NCBI RefSeq assembly: GCF_020085105.1
Contig: NC_058045.1
Span: forward strand, 18,591,333-18,655,332
DNA from: Siniperca chuatsi
Taxonomy: Eukaryota; Chordata; Actinopteri; Centrarchiformes; Sinipercidae
Length of the DNA: 64,000 nucleotides
Direction of reading: 5' to 3'
Shown piece after piece: positions 51,001 to 63,296 of this stretch (positions within the stretch are counted from its first letter, which is position 1; each line of letters opens with the position of its first letter). A model generated the notes under the pieces. It ran no database searches. It worked only from the letters and a program-made list of their open reading frames with translations, and was not told the origin of the DNA. Made by a program: the position numbers and the translations under genes.

Positions 51001-52428
51001 GATGGATGAGTCCGCCTCCGGTCCCCCAGCCTCCGCTTCCTCTTCGGAAGACGTGACAGCGGGATTGAGGAGATCCTCAAAGTATTCCTTCCACCGTCCG
51101 ACAACATCCCCAGTCGAGGTCAACAGCTCTCCACCCGCACCGTGCACGGTGTTGGTGAAGCACTGCTTCCCCTCCTGAGCCGTCGGACGGTTTGCCAGAA
51201 TTTCTTTGAGGCCGACCGATAGTCCTCCTCCATGGCCTCTCCGAACCTCTCCCAATCCTGAGTTTTTGCCTCTGTGACCGCATGGGCTGCAGCACGCTTA
51301 GCCTGCCGGTACCTGTCAGCTGCCTCGGGAGTCCCACGAGCCAACAAGGCCCGATAGGACTCCTTCTTCAGCCTGACGGCATCCCTTACTTCCGGCGTCC
51401 ACCACCGGGTTCGGGATTGCCGCGCGACAGGCACCAGAAACCTTGCGACCACAGCTACGAGCCGCCGCATCGACAATGGAGGTGGAAAACATGGTCCACT
51501 CGGACTCAATGTCCCCAGCCTCCCGGGATCTGGGAGAAGCTCTCCCGGAGGTGTGAGTTGTAGACCCTGCTGACAGCGGGCTCCGCCAGGCGTTCCCAGC
51601 AGACCCTCACGATACGCTTGGGCCTGCCAAGTCTGTCCGGCTTCCTCCCCTGCCAGCGGATCCAACTCACCACCAGGTGGTGATCGGTTGACAGCTCCGC
51701 CCCTCTCTTCACCCGAGTGTCCAAGACACACGGCGGAGGTCAGATGATACGACAACAAAGTCGATCATCGACCTCCGCCTAAAATGTCCTGGTGCCACGT
51801 GCACTGATGGACACCCTTGTGCTTGAACATGGTGTTAGTTATGGACAAACTGCAACTAGCACAGAAGTCCAACAACTGAACACCACTTGGGTTCAGATCA
51901 GGGGGGCCGTTCCTTCCGATTACCCCTCTCCAGGTGGCACTGTCGTTGCCCACGTGGGCGTTGAAGTCCCCCAGTCATAATCATAAGATCTTAAAATCAA
52001 TCCTAAAACAAACAGGGAGCCAATGTAAAGAGGCTAAAACAGGTGTGATGTCCTGGTTAAAAGCCTAGCAGCTGAGTTCTGTACAATCTGCAGTCATTTT
52101 AAAGTTGTTGTTGTTGAGGCCCAATAACAAGGATTTCTGTTTTATTTTAGTTGAGCTGAAGAAAATGTATTGATATCCAGTTTTTTATGTCAGACAGGCA
52201 AATCTTCTGCAAATCTTACCTTGGGCTTCTTGTAGAAGCCAGACAAGTACCATCTCAGCACCTGCTTGATCCGACCATATGCACTCTCCTCCAGTGCAGC
52301 TCTGTGGCAGGAGAGATGGTGAAGATGGTGAAGGAGACAGACACAATTATGGCAAGAAAAGCAGGCAGATAATAATTCTAGTCTTCATCTGACTTTTAAG
52401 GAAAATACTAAAATGTGCACACTTTTAT

Positions 52429-52477
<49 letters not shown>

Positions 52478-55400
52478 GTATAGTGACTTTAAGTTACTGA
52501 CTGTGAGAGCAAATCAGCGTGGTAGTAGTAGTCAGACAGTTTGTCCAGGAAAGAACGTGGCTCCAGTATGAAGGTGGGCAGCACCACCTTGGACAGGTCC
52601 ATGCCTGGCCGCAGCTGTTTCAGCAGGCCCCAAATCAGACCCTTGTTCTCCTCTGATACAGTCTCCACCTGGGAAGCCTCCCCAGCCTGAAGTAACACAT
52701 ACATGCACAATGAGTGGGGTTAGCAGAGAGGCACACTGTTGGCTCTCCAGTCAGACACCTGGGTTGAGATGACTGGGACAAGCAAAAAGAGAATTTCTCA
52801 AAGGGAACCAGTTATGTTTTCATTAATATTGGGCCAGAGCAAGTAAGTGAAGGTACTGAACTGAACTATAATGGATGTGCCCAAGTATAAGAAACAGTGC
52901 TTTCAGAACACAACGGACTACTTAAAACTTCAAAACACTGACGATACTACTGTACTGTATTTGTTTTTACATTTTCTTGCTGCCATTTTGAACATACAAA
53001 AGTTAAAAACTGCTGTGAGGGAACTGCAACTCAAATAAAACATGGCAGAGCTTCCTTCATAAATACTCTTTAAACTCAGCACCTCACCTCAGCCATATCC
53101 TCTGTGCTCTGCTCTACATAGGCTGTGGCCTGCAGCCCGGGGGACATCTCGTCTGATTGGTCCATGTCGCTCTCCCCTGTCAGCCTTCCACCGTTCTCAT
53201 TGGCGGTAGTGTCCCAGTCATCATGAGCTTCGCGCTCAGATTTGTCTGAAAAGCCATCGTGCTCCATGTGGTGATTGCCCAGCAGCACAGTGTCATTTAA
53301 TCTGATAGTAACAGAGGAGAAGTGAACACCAAGGTTAGAACTATATTAAGCAACTCAGTCAAACCTATTTTGGAAATTCTGTTAGAAATTATAGATGAAC
53401 AATCACAGGATTTTATAAGGTGCTTTCTCTGTAAAAAATGTTGTGCACTGATCTTTGACTTATGGTTGTATCTTAGATTTGAACTGGTATCATATGTGCC
53501 TCTCACAAGGTCAGCAAGTCATTACCAGGGATAATCTGAGTGTGGAAGCTTGTGGAAGTTTTAATGATCATGATTAGACATTAAAGATGAGTAATGTCAC
53601 ATTACATAAACAGCTTACTTAATTTTAGTTCAGTGCTGCCAAAGCTTTGATGACTTTGCCTCTCCCGTCAGGCAATCTACAAACAGCCCAAACATGGTGC
53701 ATTCAAGTGTACTGAATCTGTGATGTTCTCTTATCGTCCTCCTCACGGCTATGATGAGTAAGCCCATTGCGTTAGAGACTACAAAACCCTGGCTGACCTG
53801 GTGGGTCTGGATGTATTTAGTAAATCTGACATGTCTGGTTGCCAGGACAACCAGACCAAACCACACCACTTCATCCTTATTTGCTCTAATTTCCCACCTC
53901 ACATTCGGCTGGTCTGAATGTGACTGGCTACAATCAGGGGAAACAAACAGGGTATTGTACGCATATGCATGTATTTTACATACACACATACTGTACATAT
54001 ACACACACATGCTCATACTTTCATAGATATGTGTGCATGCACATGCAACACATGCACACACAAAGTTGAGAGATAGGCCTAACTAATTCAAACTGCATCC
54101 TATGCTGATTTATCTTTTTCTCAATGTGGAATTTTCCAGTCCAGTCCAGTTAAACCCAGACCCCAGATCTGTCAGCACTCTAACAACCAGAGCAAAGTAA
54201 AAAGAGAAAACAGTGAAGAAAGTCACGCATCAGCTTCTAAATGACCAAAAAAAAAAAAAAAAAAAAAAAAGAAGCAAGAATGAGAGATGGGAAGAGAGAT
54301 GAGGGGGGTGAAATCGAAAGTTATAAAGGAACATCATGGTTCCAATCCTACAGCCATTTTAAAAGTCAGACAGTGGATGTCTGTGTGCTCTGGTGGGTGC
54401 ACACATCCTAAAACACACTCAAGCACATTCAAAGGCACACACAAGCAGACAAACACAGAAATTAAATCATATGCATACTCAAAAGGTTTTAAGTCAGATA
54501 TTTCACAAACCCTCTACACTTGGGATCCTAACAAATACAGACAAACATTAGGACAGTAGAAGATAATTGTAGTGTGTCATATGCTTTCAAAACCACATTC
54601 AGTGCTGGGATTATGGTCACAGAAAACAAGGGAACAGCTTATTTGCCCAACAACAATGGAAGGGAGTTCAATTTTCAAAATGCCCGAGGGCTTCACATAC
54701 CAGAAGAATCAGATTCCTGCACACTCTGTGAATCACTAACCAAACAGTAATGTTATTTATTAACACAAACACGCCCTGGAACAGACCCGACCTACCTTAC
54801 CTCAAAGACATACAGACAAACTCTTCCTCAGGAATCAAAACACCACCGATGATGTTACCAGTAAATCTAAACACAGGCGCAGTCTTTCCTTATCTCCTCT
54901 TCTGTGAGCATGTAAATGTTTTTAATCTAGTCACTAAAAGGTGCAGTTTTGCTTCCTTGACTCCGGCACGCCTGCTTCCTGAATGTGTGTGTGCATATTT
55001 TTGTCTGTGTGGCAGTGTGTGTGTTTGTGTGCAGGCTTGCAATGGCTGTGTGCTGCAGTCTCCTTCTGGGTGGTGTATGGTTAACATTCTATTCCATCTT
55101 CCTGCTCCTCTGTCAGTCATGTGATCGTAGGAGCTGCTGCGATTGGCTGAGAGAGGAGCAGGAGAGGAGGGAGAGCTGAGATGGACAGCTAGAGGGAGGG
55201 TACGGCCATAGAGGGAGGTTAAGGGGAGGAGGGGGTGGGGAGGAAAGGGATGTCAAATGTAGTATGTAAACAGTACAAGAACAGCGCTGCACACTTTCAA
55301 GAAGAAATGGGAAAATAACTATGATGGATAAATACCAACATGTGTAAAGAATATAAAAAAAAGACAGACAGACATACACACTCACAAGCAGAAGCACAGG

Positions 55401-58400
55401 AACACATATTGTTAAATATTTATGATAAATAATAATGCAATTACGCTAAACAGGGTGGGATTTATAATATAAATAGAGCTTTTAATAAAAAATACATACA
55501 CACCCTGTATTTAAAAATTTGGTATGGCTGATTTTATTGGCTATAAGCATGCATACACACAAACATCCACATTACTTGTTTCCCCCGTAATTCTCCTCCT
55601 TACGTTCATAATGTTCCACATTCAGAGTCTTCTACTGTCCACCACCTAATGGCTGTTAGCTGCCTTGCTTAGAGCAACTGCTGAGTAAACAACTACTTAT
55701 ACATTCCTTTTCCCTGTCAGCGCAGTCACTCTTTAGGCCACTATTTCCCAATCTATATCTCAATTTAAAACTCATAAAGCTGTATTTTGAGTATTTTTAT
55801 AGACAATACAAATATCAACACAATATAAGACTGCTACGTTTTAGAAGGCTTTAAAAAGCTCAGCAGTTTCTCGCCACACTTAATAATCTATCTATAGCAA
55901 ATATCCTGTCCAGTGCCCAGTAAAGGAGATTTTTAGCCAGTTTCACAAGGTGCTGCTTTATACACTCAACAAAGCAAAGGTGACTAGGAGAAGTTTACTG
56001 AATCCAGTGTTCAAATGTACAAATAAATAAATAAATAAAAAGAGGATTACATGAGAGACTCAAACTAGGACAACATTACACTATACTCACACTGTTTCAG
56101 CACAGGAGAAAAGCATCATAGTGCTGCTATGTAATTATATGCCACATTTTATCAATGAAAAATGACACCACAAAACCACAGCTAATTTCTCTTTAAGTCC
56201 CTCTCTCTACGCGCCACACACATACAGTATATATGAAATGTTTAACAATGGTCCAAAGCTGGTTGCCTGGGGCAACCATTATCGTCAAGGCTTGAATATG
56301 ATTAAAAATAGCAGGATCACCTATTTTTCCTTCATGCTGGCCCTGTCTTTGTGTTGATATCACAGCACTGCCAGGGATGCTGGAAGTCAGTCAGAGTTGG
56401 GGGTGCTGAGAGAAATTCTATTCAATGACATACAAAATTCTGTGCGACATTCATGGTTTTTGCATTAATTTGAATGGCCAGGATCATTTAAATCTAATAT
56501 AGGCCTATTTCACAAGCAGACAGCAAACATGAACACCAACATACTGTATGTCAAAGCAGCCACAGCAACTACAGGAACACTGAACTAATGCATGAAAACC
56601 GCAAGGATAGGAAAAGGGAGTGAGACAGCACCTGGACAGGCATTTCATACAGGAGACGAGGATACGTGGATCTACCGATGCTCATTCAACCAGAGATGGA
56701 CCTGGTCATGAGACAGCTGTCACTCTGTTTGCTGTTAACAGAGTAACAACTGTTAACGGAGACTCAAGTCTGCAGTGTAAAGTAGTTCATACACTTCACT
56801 GATAAACCTGAGTTATACAGTTACATCAGGCTTCATGATCAAATGATCAATTTTGTTTCGTGTCTCCACTTCAGTCCATATGCCTGATCTCTCTGTAGGA
56901 TTTGTCAGTTGCGATTTGTAAACACAACATTAAAAGTTGGCCCCTCCTCTCAACGACACCAGAAGCGCACGCCCAATGATGTATATAACAATGTTGCTGT
57001 ATCAGTTCTTCAACGTTACAAAAAAAAATACACTGCCAACAGTAATGTTAGCTATTGTCAGCAATATACCAGCGCTGAGTGTCAGACGATCAACTTACTA
57101 CCTTGGTTTGGGACTGCCACGGTACTAGAGCAAGCTAACTAAGCTGACCGCCGGCACCTACCTGTCCAAAAGAAAACAGGCCAACTCCACGTCGCTCTTC
57201 ATCCCCATCCTCTTTTACACTAAGTGCTTGAAAGAGCGGCCAAAAATGAAAGTGACTGACGTACAATGAAAGCAAACAGCTCTCCGAGTGTAAAAAATTA
57301 GCAAGACCTCACTTTAGAATGGGAAACATTTGAGTTATTTGGACACTATTAACACTTGTATTTTTGTGTTTTGTTACATAAGAATAGACCAGATTCATTA
57401 AGTGTTATTAACGGACAATGACTAGATGGATATCCCTATGTAGATAATAACGGCTTATTCTGAGGTAATGAAAACACAACAATTCTTATTTTCAGGCGAT
57501 TATACACTAATGAAAACATACTTAAAATATTATATTTCCATTTCTGCCAATAGCCCCTCCTAAATGTTACATACTGGACCTTTAATAAGTGCTTTATAAT
57601 GACTAATAAAGAGCCAATATGCTACTAATATGCATGCTAATAAGCAACTAGTTCATGGTGAATATGTGTACTTTAATATAAAGTGTTACCAAATTAATAC
57701 TAAAAAAAATAGAGCAAGCTCTAGTTACCAGATATATTTCATAATCTAGATCTATAACCAAATCACACATCCTGTTGTACTAATGGCCTCTGTGTGTCCC
57801 TGTATAGTGGCAGTAATTGCAGTTACCATATGTACTCTAGCTATAGCTGGCTGGACTGAACTCTCTGGGTCTGTGTGACCATGTGCCCTGATGTGTTTAG
57901 TTACTTTGATTCAGTGGGACACTACCTTACAACTCCCTTAAACGCCTCAATGTGGTCAAGTGTGATAGATCCAATCAATCTTGTCTTTCCTTAATGAGGT
58001 TGTGTTATAGACTAATATATATTAATGATAAACTACGGATAAAAAACAAAGTCAAACCTTTTTCCTACCACAAATATTAGTGCGCTACTAGTAACTACAT
58101 ATAAGTCCCAGTAAAAAAGGAGAAAGTCATTTTAAGTTTAACTGATGGTTTATATTATTCCTGACTTTAGGGGGTGTTGCAGCCCCCTTAGCACCCCTAC
58201 TTCCCACATCCATGAACACGGCATAAAATTATGTTTCATTCTTTACTGCTCTTATTGTTCATATCCACAAGTATGTATGACCGCCTCGATGACGTATACC
58301 TGCCTCTGTTAGTATGGTTTCATGTTACAGGAAAACCAAACTCAGAGTAATGTATACATACATTTGTTTTTGCTTATTTTGTTTGTTTGTTTTTTTAAAT

Positions 58401-61400
58401 GCAATCTTTTACTTCGACCAGCTGTAAAAAGAGTATGTTTGTATTGAATGTGTTTGTGTGTGTAAAATATTATTTTTTGTTCTCATATAAAGCTTTATTT
58501 TGGAATGTTTTTTTGTTGTTGTTTTTTTTGCCTTTTTAATCGTTACAGATTCAATTCCGCCATGATTTTGGAGTCCTGGTTTTTCCAGGATGCAGTTTCC
58601 TGATCTAATGTCAAAATGGTAGCATACAGCATCACATTTGATATGCTCCCTTCCAAATGCACACAAGTTAAATTTTCTGGCACTGAATGACCTTAAATCA
58701 CACTTGTGTGTGATAAATTATTTTACAAAGAAATCTAAAATTTACTAGAATGTGCACCCTACACAGCTAACCTTGTCTGTTGCAGGGGCAGTGTTTTGCA
58801 TTTAGCAAGGAATATCTCTGGGAGTCCATGTTTCTTCAGTTGTTATGCTGAGTTGATGACCAGAAATCACAGAGACTGTATTTTAGAGCTACCATCTGCA
58901 AATTTCTGACATAAGACAGCATAACTGTGTTTGGTAGAAATGCCAACACTTCTGTGTGTGAATTGGCAAGAGCAACAACTTGGAGTGTGATTACAGGAAA
59001 CATAGATCATCCAATGACAACAACTAATAAAGATGGAGATAAATTATATCTGAGAGGCTCTCAGTGTATGCAGCTATATAAGTGTATAACTTACTGTAAC
59101 AGCTCTGTATCACTGAGTGCGGTAGACTGCAGCAGGTGGAGTATATGGGAGGACTCTGAAGATGTGCTGATATCTGCTTCTCTCCCAGCTTTGGCTGTCA
59201 GCTTGTAGAGACTGGAGCAGCTGAGAGCCAGCTCCAAGGCATCCATCCAGCACCGGCCTGGAGAGACATACATATTGTAGAGATGGAAAGGAGTGCCTTC
59301 AATACATTTTGCTTGTAAAAAAATAATTCATTAAAAATGCAATAATGTACACTTCCGAACACAACCGAAGCAACCACACATAAGCCTCACCATCAGACTC
59401 GGATGTTGCTCTGAAGATCAGGTAGTTGCTGGGTAGAGGCTGCGTGATGGAGCCAACATTCTCTCCTTTGGGACCCTGAGCATATGGATGAAACAGTGAG
59501 TCACGCTTCATGCCATTTTAGTCATGTCATACCAACAGAAACAAGGGATATAAGCATAATGGAGCCCTGAAAAGGATAATTATCACTTAAAAATGAAAAC
59601 TATTGGTGAATAAAAATGAAAGAAAACTGAAATAAAATATAATTACAGATACAATTGCTTTTGTTTAAATCTTGCAGTGCAAATAAACCCTGCATTTTCA
59701 TTCAGCATTGCTAAACCAAATTTCAACTTAAAACTCCAGTCTTGACAGCAACTAAGCTCCCTTGAAAAAGCTTCAATGCTGGTTAGACCATTTCATGTTT
59801 GGCTAAAAATTCCAATTAGTAACTGTACATTAATTCCAATCCTAGACACAGCTGCATTATCAGTGTTTGTACAAGCAAAAACCACCTCGTCAGACTTAAG
59901 TGATACTAACATTTACATATAAAAAGAAACCATAGAATTATCCTAGTATACTGAGTGAATAGTTTTATTTAGTCTGTCTCATTATGATCACTGAAGTCTT
60001 CTTGATCATCTGTTATTAACGTTACTGGGTTTATAAAAATACCAGTGAGCCTACAAACATGTCTGACCTTGACAGCCCAGATGGATTTGTCCAGTGGGTG
60101 GTAGAGCTTGAAGCAGAAGCCGTCCTTCTTGGAAGGTCTCTCAATCAGCTTGCATGCACTGAGCAGGACGGTGCCCACCCAATGGTCCGTTTTGGGGGTC
60201 TTATAGATCAAAATAACTCCAGGCTTCAGGGCACACCACAGCTTGGTCCAACTCTTTAAAGAGCCACGGATCTAAAGAAGGGATGGGGGCAAGGGATGAG
60301 ACAGGGAATTTTAGGATCAGAACATAATGTGAATACAAGGAATATGATGGGTTTTTTTACAGTTACACATAACATAACTTTGTGTTTAGTAAACTGAACA
60401 TAAACATGAATACATTCTGAGCTGTAGAATTGTTCCATTGTTTCACAATTATTTGTAACAGCAGATGTGCAAATTACATCTAGGATGATAAGTGTATTGA
60501 CAGATTAGAAAGTCTGACTAGCTTGTTGTCAGCGTGTCTGCAGAGATATCATTATTCTGGGTGTCAAAGTAGCAGCTCTGTCTAATAGACAACATCCCCA
60601 CACCTTTAGCCAGTTGGACATGATGACAACACTGGGATCCTTTAGTGCACTAAACATTTCTTTAGCTGCCCGTTTCTTCTCTTGCCTGTAATTCTGCTTT
60701 TGGACCTGTGAAACAGAGATTAAAAAAAGAAAAAAAAACACATGAATGAGTCATCAGTCTTACTGGTCAGATGACAGATCTGAGAGTACCAACACTAGGT
60801 GGAAGCACAGTCAAACAAATGTTAGCAATCATGCTGTCATACTGTTGTCTTTAGTTGTCATTAACATGATTCATTGTTGATCATTTGAAACATACAAAAG
60901 GGTACACATTTAAAATATAATTAGAGGACATTTCAAAAGGTTCCCAAATGGCTCGTGTACATTTAATCCACTGATCTTAGACTGACAGAGATACAATAGA
61001 TCCAATTGAAAAATAATGCTCAACATTTTGCCCAACTGTCTCATGCAAGGAAGTGATCTGTACCTTGAGAGACTCCTTCCGGGCCAGCTTCTCTGTGGGG
61101 GAGGGGCAGTCCTTCTCAAGACCATTAAACATCCTGGACTCAGACTGGAAGAGGGAGGGAGGAGAGGAGAGGATTTAAACTAAAGACAGACACTGTTAAC
61201 AAATACAACTTCTGTAGAGACTATAGTTTATGAAAATTAACGATTGTAAAATGTTGGCTTGTAAAAGTTTAAATTAGTCAAAATCTTGACAGTACAGAAA
61301 AACTGTTCCGTCTCTTATCAAATCTAGATTAAATAATCTATGATTAACAATCACAACAGCATTTTAAACAAACTTTTGGGATCATATTTTAGAACGCTGC

Positions 61401-63279
61401 TGCCCTATTAAACAAACAATACACAGTCAGTGTACTGCCACAAGAGTTAACTAATTTGACTTGCTTGCATTATGAACACCACATTGTTTAATTGTTCCCT
61501 TTGCCACGTAGCACATCTGATCTGCCACAAGTTTGTATGAAGCAGGTGGGTGGCCCTGTCAATCAGCAAGGCCAATTTGCTGACTGCCTGCTTCAGGTGT
61601 TGTGACAACAAACCCACTGACTTCCTTGGTTAGATAGCAAAGGACACGGACTGCTTGATGGTCTCCTCTGATCAGTAAGTAGAGATTAGAATCTCGTGGT
61701 AAATTATGCTGTGATATGTAATTACATAACCACTTGTTCTGTATGCGCTAAACCAATATGACTCACAATATTATTTGGTGAGCCCACACAGGCGCTTAGT
61801 CTTATCTATTTGTGTTAAAAGAAGCCATTTTTAAAGCGTAGTATATTATTACAAGCCCATATAAATGACAACATGCAAGGGTAAGGCCGTGCTCAGTCTC
61901 CTATTGTCCCATAAGGGCTTTCAGGATGGAAGAAAGGGCAAAAGGCCAGAGATGCAGCTGCACCTGTGAATTATTCCACATATAAATAGTATATTATGAG
62001 ACGAGGTGAGGCGAAGCGACAAGAGGAGAGGACACAAGACAAGATGAGATTATCCGGTTGCCATTGCAAACATTTACTGACTACTCCTAATTAGTATTAC
62101 TAAAGAATGGAGACAGATTGTTAGCACTAATACGACATAAGCAGGAGAGGCAGCATCAAGACCATGAAGGTCTGGGTTGCCAAATAAATGGCTTGTGCTA
62201 AAGACACAGTTCCCACCATGGCCCACAGCTTTCATATGACTTTACTACATTGGTGCAGTGTCATGACTTGTTATTCAAACCTGGTTTGTTAAAAAGTAAT
62301 ACATCTGTTTTCCATTAAAAATGCACTGAATGTTTGAAACAAAGTGGATATCACAATCTCAATTCAATTTTATTTATATTGCGCCAATTCAGAGTAACAG
62401 AAGTTATCTCATTGCATTTGTCTTACAGAGCAGGTCTAGACCGTACTCTTTATATTAATTACAGAGACCCAACAATTCCCACCATGAGCAAGCACTTGGC
62501 GACAGTGGCAAGGAAAAACTTCCTTTTAAGAGGCAGAAACCTCGAGCAGAACCAGACTCAGTGTGGGTGGCCATGTGCCGCTGCTGGTACATTTAATGAT
62601 GCATTTGTAAAATGCCCTGACTTGACTTCCTCTAAAAACAAGGCCTCAACCATTGTAGGTTTTTCTACTTAAAATTTTGTAGGTTGCTAATACTGCAAAC
62701 AATCAGAAGAAAAGAAATCTTCATAGCATACAAAAGGCAAGGGGCTCACCTAATGAGTCAGTTAGAGTGAGCTGTTAAGGAGCTGCCCAATCAGGAACTG
62801 TGTTCTTACCTTGCTGCCTGGTGATTGGGCAGGACTAAGTTCATTACTCAGCATGGAGAGACCGTTCCTGTCTGTCTCACTGCCTGGTGGGAACCCACAA
62901 CACACAGTCACATACAAATGAACTCAGTGAATAAACCTGCTGACAGACAATTAAAAGCATGGCAGCCCCAAAAGCAGCTAATAAGCAGCAGCTGAGGTTT
63001 GTTGATTTGTATGGAATAAGTACAGTACAGCACAGTACGCCATCATTTCACAGACACTGGAATCCACTAGTACACGTCACTGAAATATCACATTTTGTCA
63101 TATTCACATTTCATTTGTCAGCTTTGACCCCTTGGCCTTTTACCTGGGCTGAGGTTGTAGAGGTCGTTGTCTCCTCCATAAGACAGGTTCCGGGTGAGGG
63201 TGCGGGGGTCAATTTTGGGTGGGGAGGTGGCATTGGGGCACAGAGAAAACCTCCGATGGAACAAATTCTCCTCCTTCAT
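43865..63279 (-). CDS. osbpl5: osbpl5, oxysterol-binding protein-related protein 5, full coding region
   Basis: A lipid-exchange protein of ER-plasma membrane contact sites; mammalian ORP5 swaps phosphatidylserine for PI4P. Exons from 5' to 3' (high to low): 63144-63279, 62810-62883, 61064-61144, 60604-60705, 60068-60271, 59391-59475, 59095-59257, 53088-53301, 52502-52686, 52220-52301, 48822-48920, 48521-48617, 48148-48246, 46477-46574, 46208-46297, 45620-45756, 45265-45444, 44946-45075, 44545-44659, 44349-44451, 43865-44000. All borders are GT-AG and phases agree; 2610 nt give 869 residues plus stop, against 879 in human ORP5. Order: basic N terminus, PH domain (about 126-240), acidic linker, ORD (about 370-745), linker, C-terminal membrane anchor. 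The N terminus ([15 protein letters not shown]) is ORP5-like; ORP8 has a longer, different one. phlda2 and nap1l4 as neighbours agree. Confidence 0.95.
45265..52301 (-). CDS. osbpl5: osbpl5 ORD lipid-transfer core exons
   Basis: Exons 52220-52301 through 45265-45444 carry the sterol/phospholipid-binding fold. They include [11 protein letters not shown], then [20 protein letters not shown], and the family signature EQVSHHPP, whose EQ ends the exon at 48822 and VSHHPP opens the next (48617 downwards). Further on are [65 protein letters not shown] and [13 protein letters not shown]. The His-His pair (about residues 478-479), which binds the PI4P headgroup in ORPs, is intact, so lipid exchange should be possible. 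Confidence 0.95.
46575..48147 (-). other. osbpl5 intron, nothing recognised
   Basis: A 1.57-kb intron inside the ORD coding region. No transposon ends or plausible extra exon were seen; reading frames of up to 80 codons are chance length. Confidence 0.55.
49630..51979 (-). mobile_element. Rex3 (RTE-clade) non-LTR retrotransposon, truncated and frameshifted
   Basis: It reads on the minus strand, the same as osbpl5. From 51979 downwards: the tail of the endonuclease domain ([10 protein letters not shown] near 51970), a linker ([20 protein letters not shown] near 51400; [12 protein letters not shown] near 51190), then reverse transcriptase with [18 protein letters not shown] (near 50800), [20 protein letters not shown] (near 50680), [13 protein letters not shown] (near 50560), the catalytic FADDVV (50260-50277) and EEFKYLG. 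The two sequences at 50370-50390 and 50814-50833 are the conserved RT sites by which fish Rex3 is usually recognised. Domains fall in different frames with stops between, so the copy is dead. The 5' end is cut within the endonuclease; the 3' end stops in the post-RT region. Confidence 0.93.
51978..52160 (+). repeat. dispersed repeat, 3' portion, abutting Rex3
   Basis: cataatcataagatcttaaa, acagggagccaatgtaaaga, ggctaaaacaggtgtgatgt and ctgtacaatctgcagtcatt belong to the teleost family whose 5' portion I see at 25185-25440. It directly touches the truncated 5' end of the Rex3 copy. Confidence 0.5.
52431..52472. repeat. (AC)21 microsatellite
   Basis: 42 bp of uninterrupted AC, lying 30 bases from an osbpl5 exon (52502). 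Confidence 0.96.
52502..53301 (-). CDS. osbpl5: osbpl5 acidic linker and start of the ORD
   Basis: Exon 53088-53301 encodes a serine/aspartate-rich linker with the family marker [11 protein letters not shown] and ends [12 protein letters not shown]. Exon 52502-52686 starts [20 protein letters not shown] and continues with the ORD lid and first conserved block, [20 protein letters not shown] then [17 protein letters not shown], nearly identical to ORP5 and ORP8. Confidence 0.93.
54247..54270. repeat. poly(A) tract
   Basis: 24 consecutive A in an osbpl5 intron; no retrotransposon body was recognised upstream. Confidence 0.9.
56870..57583. mobile_element. non-autonomous transposon-like segment in osbpl5 intron
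   Basis: It ends aatgttacatactggacctt then taa, the reverse of ttaaaggtccagtatgtaac, a terminus very common in teleost MITEs. The preceding sequence (gtcagttgcgatttgtaaac; ttggcccctcctctcaacga; cgcccaatgatgtatataac) is also repeat-like. The left boundary is not clear. Confidence 0.5.
59095..61144 (-). CDS. osbpl5: osbpl5 exons for the PH domain and its flanks
   Basis: Exons 61064-61144 (basic, RKESLK), 60604-60705 ([20 protein letters not shown] then [11 protein letters not shown]), 60068-60271 ([39 protein letters not shown]), 59391-59475 ([20 protein letters not shown]) and 59095-59257 ([15 protein letters not shown]). The PH domain of ORP5/8 helps recruit the protein to plasma-membrane phosphoinositides. 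The tryptophan of the closing helix (RCWMDALEL) is present. The donor after 60604 is gtgtgg, the least typical of the gene. Confidence 0.92.
61145..62809 (-). other. osbpl5 intron between N-terminal exons
   Basis: A 1.67-kb intron. Apart from the dispersed repeat at 62358-62590 I see nothing; a G/A-rich stretch (gagacgaggtgaggcgaagc) lies near 61997. Confidence 0.55.
62358..62590 (+). repeat. dispersed teleost repeat (copy 2), longest copy
   Basis: tctcaattcaattttattta then tattgcgccaattcag starts it. agcaggtctagaccgtactc, ttacagagacccaacaattc, ccaccatgagcaagcacttg and aggcagaaacctcgagcaga follow in the order known from many fish loci. The block agcaggtctagaccgtactcttta is identical in copy 1 at 7641. 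Confidence 0.8.
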
Positions 63280-63296
63280 CCTGACAACCTGCTCCT
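62810..63296 (-). CDS. osbpl5: osbpl5 N-terminal exons and start codon
   Basis: The chosen ATG is at 63277-63279. The product begins [15 protein letters not shown], collinear with the start of mammalian ORP5. The exon extends upstream to an acceptor at 63297 (ctgcag), and those 17 bases have no stop, so an upstream coding extension in frame is possible. The donor after 63144 is gtaaaa, weaker than usual. The next exon (62810-62883) is serine-rich and little conserved. Confidence 0.85.

Larger units (their letters stand above)
53302..59094 (-). other. largest osbpl5 intron
   Basis: A 5.8-kb intron between the acidic linker and the PH-domain exons, with phases compatible without extra exons. 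It holds an A24 tract at 54247-54270, an (AAAT)n stretch near 56021-56040 and a transposon-like segment near 56870-57583. A GA-rich run lies near 55140-55250. I find no further exon. Confidence 0.6.

Noticed and set aside
50621..51178. Plus-strand open frame of 185 codons in the Rex3 region
   Set aside because: It is the reverse of the retrotransposon coding strand; the protein motifs ([23 protein letters not shown]) are all on the minus strand.
43865..63279. Assignment of the minus-strand gene to osbpl8
   Set aside because: The ORD and PH domains are similar, but the short N terminus starting [15 protein letters not shown], the C-terminal CARCNKE region and the neighbours match osbpl5.
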